Source: Alphaproteobacteria bacterium UBA2903
Lineage (GTDB): Bacteria; Pseudomonadota; Alphaproteobacteria; CAAGCB01; CAG-977
Direction: 5' to 3'
DNA length: 5,992 nucleotides
NCBI GenBank assembly: GCA_002349565.1
Contig: DEDN01000022.1
Location: forward strand, 1 to 5,992
Shown here piece by piece: positions 1-5,568 of the stretch (position 1 is the stretch's first letter; each line of letters begins with the position of its first letter). The position numbers and the translations under genes are program-made. The notes below the pieces were generated by a model that saw nothing but the letters and a program-made list of their open reading frames with translations, ran no database searches and was not told the origin of the DNA.

Positions 1-12
1 TGCTTTCCCCCT

Positions 13-32
13 GCGGGCAGTAGCGGGTAGTA
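13..32. repeat. Two tandem 10-bp units downstream of the Sua5 gene
   Basis: GCGGGCAGTA (13-22) is followed directly by GCGGGTAGTA (23-32), with a decayed third piece GCCAGTA at 33-39. It lies just past the stop codon of the Sua5 gene, at the window edge. I see no stem followed by a T-run here on either strand, so no terminator can be assigned in bases 1-42. The meaning is unknown and the repeat may be chance. Confidence 0.4.
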
Positions 33-42
33 GCCAGTAAAT

Positions 43-990
43 TTAATGTGGGTAGGCGGCGCGCTTCAGACGGTCGTTGATTGCCAATCCCAGCCCTTGC
101 GTCGGTATCGGCATCACGGCGATGCCTGTGTATTTTTTATCGTCCAGCAGGCGCATATAAGCAAACAAATGCGCCGCCGCTTCCCTCAAATCCTCCGTCG
201 GGCTCAGGTTCAGCGTTGCGTTGTCCGCCGCGCCGAATGCCAGAAACGCTTCGCCCGCTTCGGGCTGTTCCGCGTTCAGACGAACGGGCAGACGCGGCGC
301 GTAGTGCGACAGCATTTGTCCCGGCGACCGCGGCGCGTTCGGATCGGCTTCGGGGCGGCGCAAGGGCTTTTTCAAAACGTCTTCGATGTCTTCAACGGCA
401 AGTCCGCCCGCGCGCAGCAAAGCGGGAGCGTCCGTCGTCACATCGACAATCGTCGATTCGACCCCGACGGAGCAAGCGCCGCCGTCCAAAATCAGCGGGA
501 TTTTATCGCCCAAGCCTTGCGCGACATGTTCCGCCGTCGTCGGGCTGACCGTCCCCGATATGTTCGCGCTGGGAGCGGCGACGGGACGACCGAACGCTTT
601 TAACATTTTTTGCGCGCCCGCATGAACGGGAAAGCGCACGCCGACCGTATCCAGTCCCGCACAAACCAAATGTGAAATCGGACAGTTTTCGGACCGCTTC
701 ATCACCATGGTGAGAGGTCCGGGCAAAAAGCTTTCCGCCAGTTTTTTGGCAACGGGCGTCATCACGGCGAATTTTTCGATCCACGCCAAATCGGCGATAT
801 GCGCAATCAAAGGATTGAATTGCGGGCGTCCTTTTGTTTCGAAAATCGACGCGACCGCCAAATCGTTCGCCGCGTCCGCACCCAGCCCGTACACTGTTTC
901 GGTCGGAAAAGCGACCAGTTCGCCTTTATCCAGCAATTCCGCCGCCAAAGCCGCGCTTGCGTCATCCACTTGTTTAATCAAAGCTTTCAT
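43..990 (-). CDS. L-threonylcarbamoyladenylate synthase, Sua5 type
   Basis: The family makes threonylcarbamoyl-AMP from L-threonine, bicarbonate and ATP in the cytoplasm; the TsaD complex then transfers the group to A37 of ANN-reading tRNAs (t6A). The 315-residue protein has the YrdC domain at about 10-200: PTETVYGLG (29-37), KGRPQFNPL (53-61), PGPLT (90-94), APSANISG (139-146) and STIVD (179-183). The linker SPGQMLSHYAP (222-232) and a C-terminal domain ending INDRLKRAA follow. The linker and length identify the long Sua5 form rather than the short TsaC form (about 190 residues). The start ATG lies one base after the stop of the upstream transporter gene (TGA-A-ATG), and I see no good Shine-Dalgarno of its own, so translation is probably coupled to that gene. 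Nothing looks truncated. Family assignment is secure. Confidence 0.95.
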   Translation of the reverse strand: MKALIKQVDDASAALAAELLDKGELVAFPTETVYGLGADAANDLAVASIFETKGRPQFNPLIAHIADLAWIEKFAVMTPVAKKLAESFLPGPLTMVMKRSENCPISHLVCAGLDTVGVRFPVHAGAQKMLKAFGRPVAAPSANISGTVSPTTAEHVAQGLGDKIPLILDGGACSVGVESTIVDVTTDAPALLRAGGLAVEDIEDVLKKPLRRPEADPNAPRSPGQMLSHYAPRLPVRLNAEQPEAGEAFLAFGAADNATLNLSPTEDLREAAAHLFAYMRLLDDKKYTGIAVMPIPTQGLGLAINDRLKRAAYPH

Positions 991-991
991 T

Positions 992-1999
992 TCAGTACCA
1001 TTTCAGGCGTTTGAATATCAGCGCCAGAATAAAGCCGACCGTAATCAGCGATACGACCGCGAACGTAAAGCCCGCCATGTTCTGCCCCGGAATCCCGCCG
1101 ACGTTCATGCCGAACAGCCCCGTTACAAAGTTCAGCGGAATGAAAATCGCCGCCAAAACGGACAAAGTGTTCATATTTTGCTGTGTTTGTTCGCGGACTT
1201 TGTTCGCCAGTTCGTCGATGTTAATCATCGCGCGTTCGCGCAGGCTGTCGATGTCTTCGATAATTCTCAGCATGCGGTTGGCATTTTCGTGCAAAAAGAA
1301 TCGGTCCTTGCCACTCATCCACGACAGCATTTGACGGGACACGCCTTCCATAGCGTCGCGCTGGGGCGCCAGATAACGCCGCATTTCGGTCAAGTTGCGT
1401 CGAATTTCGGACAAGCGGGGCATCAGCTCTTCGTCCTCGATTTCATCCAGAATTTCGTCTTCGGCGCGGTCGATGTAGTTTTCGATGTCAGACACGGCTT
1501 CGACGATTTTATCCAGCGTCAGGGAACAAATTTCATCCAGCATTTCCCCAGCGTCGCGCGGACCCGCCCCGATGGCAAGGTGCTGCTTGATTTCCCACAT
1601 AAAGCCCATCGGGTCTTCGCGCAGAGTGATTAAACGTTTCTTTTCCTCCCACATGCGCAGGGAAATCATATCGTCGGGTTCTTCGCCGACGTTCAGGTTG
1701 ATGGCGCGCAAAAACAGCATCAGATTGTCGCCGAACGACATGCAGCGGGGGCGGTCTTCCTCGTCGTCCAGCAGGGAATCCAGCACCAAAGCCTGAATGC
1801 CGCTTTTTTCCAGCATATAGTCTTTGGTTTCCTGCGCGGACGAATCGAAGTGCAGCCATAAAAAGCCGTCTTCCTCTTTCCACTGTTCTACTTCATCCAT
1901 AGTCAAGGGGGTCGCGCCGCCCTGTCCGTCCAGCAGCAAAGCGAAAACCAGCCCTTTTTTGGGCGCGTCGGGCATTCTGATTTGCAGTTCCGTCGTCAT
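992..1999 (-). CDS. CorA-family divalent cation transporter, ZntB-like
   Basis: An inner-membrane metal transporter of the CorA superfamily, 335 residues from the start chosen here. A long cytosolic part, soluble and highly acidic around residues 175-195, leads to a helix and two C-terminal membrane segments at about 276-298 and 310-334. The signature GMN (297-299) is followed by VGGIPG. That loop and the N-terminal WLHFD, DDEEDRPRC and MISLRMW stretches resemble the ZntB branch, known for proton-driven zinc uptake, more than magnesium CorA; the substrate is therefore inferred. The reading frame stays open to an ATG at 2032, but GGAGG at 2006-2010 lies six bases before ATG 1999 and abuts ATG 2005, so MTTELQIRMPD is the likely N-terminus. 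It is the first gene of an operon with the Sua5 gene and is divergent from pepA. Confidence 0.92.
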   Translation of the reverse strand: MTTELQIRMPDAPKKGLVFALLLDGQGGATPLTMDEVEQWKEEDGFLWLHFDSSAQETKDYMLEKSGIQALVLDSLLDDEEDRPRCMSFGDNLMLFLRAINLNVGEEPDDMISLRMWEEKKRLITLREDPMGFMWEIKQHLAIGAGPRDAGEMLDEICSLTLDKIVEAVSDIENYIDRAEDEILDEIEDEELMPRLSEIRRNLTEMRRYLAPQRDAMEGVSRQMLSWMSGKDRFFLHENANRMLRIIEDIDSLRERAMINIDELANKVREQTQQNMNTLSVLAAIFIPLNFVTGLFGMNVGGIPGQNMAGFTFAVVSLITVGFILALIFKRLKWY

Positions 2000-2005
2000 T
2001 TTCAT

Positions 2006-2010
2006 CCTCC
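2006..2010 (-). promoter_or_regulatory. Shine-Dalgarno that decides the transporter start
   Basis: The minus strand reads GGAGG-ATGAAA-ATG. The six-base gap favours the ATG at 1999-1997. The ATG at 2005-2003 directly touches the site, and the ATG at 2032 lies upstream of it, so both are poor starts. Confidence 0.75.
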
Positions 2011-2029
2011 GAAGATAAAAACGTTGTAT

Positions 2030-2063
2030 CAAAAAAAGACGGGCTTTGCACGTCTTTTAAGCC
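2030..2063 (-). promoter_or_regulatory. Terminator-like hairpin with competing stem in the transporter leader
   Basis: Read toward the transporter gene, AAAAGACG (2058-2051) pairs perfectly with CGTCTTTT (2041-2034) and is followed by three more T, giving a T-run of seven. Overlapping it, GGCTT (2063-2059) can pair with AAGCC (2046-2042). The four arms occur in the order A-B-A'-B', so the two stems either exclude each other or form a pseudoknot. No gene ending upstream would need a terminator here, because pepA runs the other way. A transcription attenuator is therefore a reasonable guess, but it requires that transcription starts upstream of 2063, which is not shown. Confidence 0.4.
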
Positions 2064-2081
2064 GAAATCGTTCCGATTTCG
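2063..2081. repeat. 8-bp inverted repeat with 3-base loop
   Basis: CGAAATCG (2063-2070), TTC, CGATTTCG (2074-2081) form a perfect hairpin in the divergent spacer between the transporter gene and pepA. It could be an RNA hairpin in the transporter leader or a protein binding site. The sequence alone does not decide. Confidence 0.6.
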
Positions 2082-2083
2082 AA

Positions 2084-2097
2084 AACAAAGCTTTGTT
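2084..2097. repeat. 14-bp perfect palindrome, operator-like
   Basis: AACAAAGCTTTGTT has no central gap and lies three bases from the neighbouring inverted repeat. A gapless palindrome makes a poor RNA hairpin but suits a dimeric DNA-binding protein. It is about 5 bases upstream of the candidate pepA -35 box. No regulator gene is present in the window to pair it with. Confidence 0.55.
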
Positions 2098-2101
2098 GTG
2101 C

Positions 2102-2131
2102 TTGCTTTCAAAGGGCGCGGGCGTGTATGCT
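2102..2131 (+). promoter_or_regulatory. Candidate sigma70-type promoter for pepA operon
   Basis: TTGCTT (2102-2107) and TATGCT (2126-2131) are 18 bases apart and lie about 40 bases before the pepA start. Each box departs from consensus at two positions. It is the best-placed pair I find, but the call is tentative. Confidence 0.35.
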
Positions 2132-2169
2132 AAAAGCAAAGATTCGTTTTATAACAGCAGGTTGAACAA

Positions 2170-3639
2170 ATGGATATTCTTTTCAAAAAGACTGAAATTT
2201 CAAGCGACGGCATTCTGATTGTCGGCGTTTACGAAAACATCACGCTGTCCAAAACAGCCAAAAAAATCGACGCCGTAATGAACGGGGGCGTGACGCGCGC
2301 TTTGAAGCGTAACGGCTTTTACGGCAAATTCGGCGAAACGTACTGCTTTACCGCGCTGAACAATTTGCCCGTCAAGCGGCTGTTGTGCGTCGGTTTGGGC
2401 AAAAAAGAAAAGTTGGGCGAACTGGAAGCCAAAAAAATCGGGGCTTATGCCGCCAATGCTGTTTTGACCGAGGGTGAAACAGCCGTCGCGTTCGCCGTTG
2501 ACGATTTGCCCCCCGCGCCCGTCGGATTCGGCGCGAAAATAGCGTCCTACCGCTTTACGAAATACAAAACGGAAATCAAAAAGCCTGTTACAGTCAAAGA
2601 GTTTTTCATTCTGACCGAGCAGGCGCAAACGGCGCAGAACCAATACGACGCTTATTTTGCCTTGGCAAAGGGCATTCACACGGCGCGCGATCTGGTCAAC
2701 GAACCCGCCAATGTTATGACGCCTGAAGCGTTTGCCAAACGCGCGGACGAACTGCAGAAGTATGGCTTGCAGACGGAAATCTACAACGAAAAGCAGCTGC
2801 ATGACAAAGGATTCAACATGATGCTGGGCGTGGCGCAAGGATCGGTCAATCCGCCGCGCATGGTGGTCGTGCAGTGGCGCGGCGTTCCTGAAGACAAGGA
2901 AACTCACGCCGTTTTGGTCGGTAAAGGCGTTTGCTTCGATTCGGGCGGCTTGAGCCTGAAACCCGCCAACGGCATGGAAGATATGAAAGAAGATCTTGCC
3001 GGCGCGGCGACCGTTCTGGGGACTTTGCAAGCCCTTGCCATGCGCAAGGCGAAAGTCAACGTTGCGGGCGTGATGGGCATGGTCGAAAACATCCCGTCGG
3101 CAAAGGCGCAAAAACCGGGGGACATCGTTAAGTCGCTGAAAGGCATCACCGTCGAAGTCGTCAACACAGACGCCGAGGGTCGCTTGGTTTTGGGCGATGC
3201 GCTGTGGTATGCGCAGGAACGCTTCAAAGCTCCTGTTTTGATTGACTTGGCGACCTTGACGGGGGCGATCGTGGTTGCCCTCGGGACAGAGTTCGCGGGC
3301 GTGTTTTCGAATGACGAAACGTTGGAAAAAGCGTTGCTTTCCGCCGCGGACGAAAGCGGTGAAAAGCTGTGGGCGATGCCCGTTGACGAAAGCTATGACG
3401 AACAAATCGTTTCCGACATTGCCGACATTCGCAACACGTCGACGGTCGGACGCGAAGGCGGCGCATGCACGGCGGCGGCTTTTTTGAAACGCTTTGTTCT
3501 GCCCGATGTCAAATGGGCGCATTTGGACATTGCGGGCGTTGCTTTGCGGCAAAAACAGACCTTGATGTGTCCGAAAGGCGGATCGGGTTTCGGCGTGCAG
3601 CTGCTTGACCGCTACATCCGCGACAACTTGGAAAAATAA
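2170..3639 (+). CDS. pepA: Leucyl aminopeptidase, peptidase family M17
   Basis: A cytosolic two-metal exopeptidase that removes N-terminal residues, often leucine, from peptides; the family acts as a hexamer. The 489 residues match the usual length. A variable N-terminal domain covers about 1-160 and the catalytic domain follows, entered by HTARDLVNEPANVMTPE (170-186). Expected metal ligands are all present: K252 and D257 in GKGVCFDSGG, D275 in MKEDLAGAA, and D334 and E336 in NTDAEGRL. The catalytic K264 and R338 are also there. These residues sit at a constant offset of 18 from the E. coli PepA numbering I recall. The start has a weak Shine-Dalgarno (CAGG, 2158-2161) eight bases upstream. 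It is the first gene of a run with the two genes downstream, the next starting 14 bases after its stop. Some relatives also bind DNA; nothing here tests that. Confidence 0.97.
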   Translation: MDILFKKTEISSDGILIVGVYENITLSKTAKKIDAVMNGGVTRALKRNGFYGKFGETYCFTALNNLPVKRLLCVGLGKKEKLGELEAKKIGAYAANAVLTEGETAVAFAVDDLPPAPVGFGAKIASYRFTKYKTEIKKPVTVKEFFILTEQAQTAQNQYDAYFALAKGIHTARDLVNEPANVMTPEAFAKRADELQKYGLQTEIYNEKQLHDKGFNMMLGVAQGSVNPPRMVVVQWRGVPEDKETHAVLVGKGVCFDSGGLSLKPANGMEDMKEDLAGAATVLGTLQALAMRKAKVNVAGVMGMVENIPSAKAQKPGDIVKSLKGITVEVVNTDAEGRLVLGDALWYAQERFKAPVLIDLATLTGAIVVALGTEFAGVFSNDETLEKALLSAADESGEKLWAMPVDESYDEQIVSDIADIRNTSTVGREGGACTAAAFLKRFVLPDVKWAHLDIAGVALRQKQTLMCPKGGSGFGVQLLDRYIRDNLEK

Positions 3640-3653
3640 CAGGAGAATTTCCC

Positions 3654-3911
3654 ATGGCTAAAAAAGACAAAGAAAAAAAAGAACAGAAAAAGTGCGAAAA
3701 GCATGAAGAACAGCGCGGCATGGTTTTGGAAACGCTGAATGAACTGAGTGATTTTTGCTTGGAAAACATTGTGGCGATAAAGCCGCTGCTGGATGACGAA
3801 AACGACGCCGTAGCCGCCTGTGCGGAAGACCGTATTTACAAATTCAATTCCCTGCTGGAAGTGTTGAGCGCCGTTGCCCAAATAACGGAACAGAACGCGG
3901 ATTCGGAATGA
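3654..3911 (+). CDS. Small hypothetical protein, lysine-rich N-terminus
   Basis: I do not recognise this 85-residue protein. The first 20 residues are dominated by Lys and Glu (eight Lys), and the rest reads as two or three amphipathic helices, with VLETLNELSDFCLENIVAI and the region around FNSLLEVLSAVAQI most hydrophobic. It has no signal peptide or clear membrane segment and three cysteines (14, 35, 56), so it is probably cytosolic. AGGAG at 3641-3645, eight bases before the ATG, supports the start. It sits 14 bases after pepA, and its stop overlaps the start of the exported repeat protein as ATGA, so the three genes are probably cotranscribed and the last two translationally coupled. A run of eight A at 3673-3680 lies inside the coding region. 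A short repeat-free protein could be a shadow, but spacing and ribosome site argue it is real. Confidence 0.8.
   Translation: MAKKDKEKKEQKKCEKHEEQRGMVLETLNELSDFCLENIVAIKPLLDDENDAVAACAEDRIYKFNSLLEVLSAVAQITEQNADSE
3673..3680 (+). repeat. Eight-A homopolymer inside the small gene
   Basis: The tract covers parts of the codons for residues 7-9 (GAA AAA AAA GAA). Tracts of this length can cause polymerase slippage or replication indels. Because the gene's stop is coupled to the next start, slippage could affect both products. No such event is visible here. Confidence 0.5.
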
Positions 3912-4858
3912 AAACGGTATTCTTCCTGCCGCTGATGTTGCTGTCTTCCGCGGCTTCGGCGCAGGAAGCGCTGCTTTTGTATGACTTGAAGTGCGAAGAG
4001 CTGTGCGGCGCGGGATTTCTTTACGACCGAACCGTCACAGGGGACAAAACGGAGCATATCTGCGTCAAATATCCCTTGGTTTGCGGGCAGTCCTGCACAA
4101 CGGACTGGAAAATCAGCCGTGTTGCGCAAGATTCCGCTTATTCCTGCCATACGGCGGTTCAATCGGTTCGCGCCGACGACAAAGGGGAGGACAAAGACGC
4201 CGATTGTGTCCGATTGTGCGGGGAAAACGCCGTTTTCGACCGCTATGGCGACGCTTTGAACGGGGCAGAGCGGATTTGCGTCGAATATCCTTTGCCGTGC
4301 AGGAACAAATGCTTGACGGGCTGGGATAAAAAGCCGCTGGTTGGCGGGACGGTTTATTCCTGCCATAAAGCAGTTCAGGACGATACGCCCATTGACAGAA
4401 ACGCGGAATGTCTGCGGTTGTGCGGCGACGGATTTTCTTACGACCGTCCCGGAAACAGAATGAACGGAAAAGAACGCATCTGCGTCAAATATCCCCTGCC
4501 TTGCGGCGAGGAATGCCGAACGGGCTGGGATATTGATTATTCCGTCGGCGGCAGCGTTTACAGTTGTCAAACGGCTATTCAAACCAAACAGCCCATTGCC
4601 GACCAAAAACTGCCGTGCATCGGCGCGGCTTCCGTTGGCGGGAAGGGCGAATACGGCGCGGATTGTCTGAAATACTGCGGCAAAGGTTTTGATTATGTCA
4701 GCAACGGCAAGCGGCTGAACGGCAAGGAACGCATTTGCGTGCGCTATCCCGCAGGCGGCGGAAACAACTGCACGATTGATTGGAAAACGGAAGCGCTGAT
4801 TCAAAGAACCGTGTACACCTGCCGAACGGCGGTTATGTCTTCCCGACGCGTGCGTTAA
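3908..4858 (+). CDS. Exported cysteine-rich protein with four ~60-residue repeats
   Basis: I do not recognise this family. A signal peptide (MKTVFFLPLML then SSAASA, likely cut after A18) sends it to the periplasm or outside. The mature chain is almost entirely four repeats at residues 27-85, 98-157, 166-225 and 251-310. Each begins with CxxxCG and contains ICVxYP, a Trp motif (TDWK or TGWD) and a closing YSC/YTC. Repeats 1-3 have six cysteines at conserved spacing (4, 19 or 20, 7, 4, 17). Repeat 4 has Gly (284) in place of the fourth, and the linker before it carries an extra Cys (237), giving 24 in total. An even count in an exported protein suggests disulfides. There is no membrane anchor after the signal, and no catalytic motif that I can see, so a structural or binding role is possible but unproven. 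It is last in the pepA operon, sharing ATGA with the small gene. Confidence 0.85.
   Translation: MKTVFFLPLMLLSSAASAQEALLLYDLKCEELCGAGFLYDRTVTGDKTEHICVKYPLVCGQSCTTDWKISRVAQDSAYSCHTAVQSVRADDKGEDKDADCVRLCGENAVFDRYGDALNGAERICVEYPLPCRNKCLTGWDKKPLVGGTVYSCHKAVQDDTPIDRNAECLRLCGDGFSYDRPGNRMNGKERICVKYPLPCGEECRTGWDIDYSVGGSVYSCQTAIQTKQPIADQKLPCIGAASVGGKGEYGADCLKYCGKGFDYVSNGKRLNGKERICVRYPAGGGNNCTIDWKTEALIQRTVYTCRTAVMSSRRVR
3986..4162 (+). repeat. Cysteine repeat 1 (residues 27-85)
   Basis: Six cysteines at 29, 33, 52, 59, 63 and 80. This copy has one residue fewer between the second and third cysteine than the others. It carries TDWK after Cys5, as repeat 4 does. It shares the 18-base stretch ATCTGCGTCAAATATCCC (4058-4075) exactly with repeat 3 (4478-4495). 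Confidence 0.85.
4199..4378 (+). repeat. Cysteine repeat 2 (residues 98-157)
   Basis: Six cysteines at 100, 104, 124, 131, 135 and 152. It aligns to repeat 3 without gaps over 60 residues, with about 35 identities by hand count. Both carry PLPC, TGWD and VGG before the closing VYSC. ACGGGCTGGGATA (4316-4328) recurs in repeat 3 at 4520-4532. Confidence 0.85.
4403..4582 (+). repeat. Cysteine repeat 3 (residues 166-225)
   Basis: Six cysteines at 168, 172, 192, 199, 203 and 220. It is closest to repeat 2. A linker of 25 residues (226-250), rich in Gly and containing the lone Cys 237, separates it from repeat 4; the linkers between the earlier repeats are 8-12 residues. Confidence 0.85.
4658..4837 (+). 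repeat. Cysteine repeat 4, lacking the fourth cysteine (residues 251-310)
   Basis: Cysteines at 253, 257, 277, 288 and 305 keep the usual spacing, but residue 284, where Cys4 should be, is Gly (GGC, one base from TGC). The surrounding PLPCG has become PAGGG. It carries IDWK, like repeat 1, and ends in a basic tail SSRRVR. Confidence 0.85.
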
Positions 4859-4888
4859 AAAAAGCGGAGCTTTCGCCCCGCCTTTTTT
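4857..4888. terminator. Bidirectional intrinsic terminator between convergent genes
   Basis: Stem arms are GCGGAGC (4864-4870) and GCCCCGC (4875-4881). On the minus strand this gives seven pairs including one G-U, closed by a GAAA tetraloop and followed by seven T, so it is strong for the gene at 4887-5522. On the plus strand the same stem has one A-C mismatch and a six-T run (4883-4888) after one C, which should still serve the pepA operon. It overlaps the stop codons of both flanking genes. Confidence 0.85.
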
Positions 4889-5522
4889 ATCTTTGCGCCT
4901 GTTGCGCTTTGATTTTTTCCCGCACCATGATTTGGCGATCGATTTCTTTCAGCGTCGATACGGCGGGCTGCCAACCGAAACGGATGCCGTGCGTCTTTTT
5001 CAGCCGTTCCATGCCGTTCTGCACTTCCACGTTTTTGATGCCCGTGCGGTAAGTGTGCAGATAGGTGTTGATGTCATCCACATTGTATTGCGATGTCACG
5101 CCGATCAAAGCGCGGTAGCTTTCAACAAAGTCGTGCTTGTTATAATTCAGCCGCCCCAATTCGGGATTCAGCTTTGTCAGTTCCGCGATTTCCGCATTGA
5201 CTTCGTTCAAAGCCTTGGGAATTTCGGGTTTGATTTTTTCGGCGGCGTGAACAGCGTACGAATCTTCGCTTTTTTTCAAAAGTTCCGTCGCGATCGAATA
5301 TTTCAGCCAAGCTTTGCGGTATCCGTATTCCGCCATGTCGGGCGTTTTGCCGTCGCGGAATTTGTAATGTCCCGCAATGTTTTTAAAGCCGTACTGTTCT
5401 TCCAAACGGACGGCGTGGGAGGTGTATTTGGGCTTGCCGTCAACCATATATCGCCCGCCGCGGTCGTACGCGTTTTGAAGAAATGAGTCCGCTTCCGCTT
5501 GATTTTGAAATCTGCCTTCCAT
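4887..5522 (-). CDS. Hypothetical soluble protein, 211 residues
   Basis: I do not recognise it. There is no signal peptide, no membrane segment and no cysteine; it is charged and rich in tyrosine (14). The first half has RFQNQAEADSFLQNAYDRGG followed by several YxF/YGY-type stretches. The middle (about 72-125) and the end (about 186-211) read as long charged helices, possibly coiled coil. The ATG at 5522 is preceded by a perfect AAGGAGG (5528-5534) at five bases, so the start is firm and expression could be high. It is a single-gene unit with its own terminator, convergent with the pepA operon and divergent from the glycosyltransferase gene. The opening residues resemble a short adaptor or annealing-type motif, but I cannot name one. 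A cytosolic role is all that can be inferred. Confidence 0.85.
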   Translation of the reverse strand: MEGRFQNQAEADSFLQNAYDRGGRYMVDGKPKYTSHAVRLEEQYGFKNIAGHYKFRDGKTPDMAEYGYRKAWLKYSIATELLKKSEDSYAVHAAEKIKPEIPKALNEVNAEIAELTKLNPELGRLNYNKHDFVESYRALIGVTSQYNVDDINTYLHTYRTGIKNVEVQNGMERLKKTHGIRFGWQPAVSTLKEIDRQIMVREKIKAQQAQR

Positions 5523-5527
5523 GACAG

Positions 5528-5534
5528 CCTCCTT
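5528..5534 (-). promoter_or_regulatory. Perfect Shine-Dalgarno of the 211-residue gene
   Basis: AAGGAGG on the minus strand, five bases before the ATG. One base separates it from the inverted repeat at 5536-5553, which in the transcript could fold into a hairpin beside it. Confidence 0.8.
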
Positions 5535-5535
5535 G

Positions 5536-5553
5536 TGTTTGACATATCAAACA
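5536..5553. promoter_or_regulatory. Operator-like inverted repeat TGTTTGA-N4-TCAAACA
   Basis: Two perfect 7-base arms around CATA. It overlaps the likely -10 box of the minus-strand gene and contains a TTGACA that could serve a plus-strand promoter, so one bound dimer could affect both directions. It is not an FNR/FixK box, whose TTGA and TCAA are six bases apart rather than four. The binding protein is unknown. Confidence 0.6.
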
Positions 5554-5568
5554 TACGCTTTTTATACA
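5539..5568 (+). promoter_or_regulatory. Candidate distal promoter for the glycosyltransferase gene
   Basis: A consensus TTGACA (5539-5544) is 18 bases from TATACA (5563-5568), or 17 from TTATAC. If used, the transcript would carry a leader of nearly 200 bases. The -35 box lies inside the inverted repeat at 5536-5553. Confidence 0.4.

Noticed and set aside
1..42. Terminator of the transporter-Sua5 operon
   Set aside because: The only stem is a four-base CTGC/GCAG with no T-run on the minus strand; the true end may lie outside the window.
707..1633. Open frame of 308 codons on the plus strand across the Sua5 and transporter genes
   Set aside because: It spans the junction of two well-supported minus-strand genes and has no recognisable motif.
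2164..2169. TTGTTC as -35 box of the transporter gene on the minus strand
   Set aside because: No acceptable -10 box occurs 16-18 bases downstream. I could not place a promoter for the transporter operon with any confidence.
2200..3552. Open frame of 450 codons antisense to pepA on the minus strand
   Set aside because: It lies fully under a gene with complete M17 active-site motifs, has no ribosome site or family motif, and is rich in Arg, Phe and Gln as codon-bias shadows are.
3836..4804. Open frame of 322 codons antisense to the cysteine repeat protein
   Set aside because: Its apparent internal repeats (for example RQAFVPARQ and RQGIFDAD) are the reverse reading of the sense repeats. There is no ribosome site, and the sense frame has a signal peptide and conserved cysteines.
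3908..4858. Mobile element or toxin cargo explanation for the repeat protein
   Set aside because: No transposase, integrase, terminal repeats, tRNA junction or immunity-like gene is near, and codon and base use look like the neighbours.
5536..5553. FNR/FixK-type box
   Set aside because: TTGA and TCAA are separated by four bases; the FNR/FixK consensus needs six.
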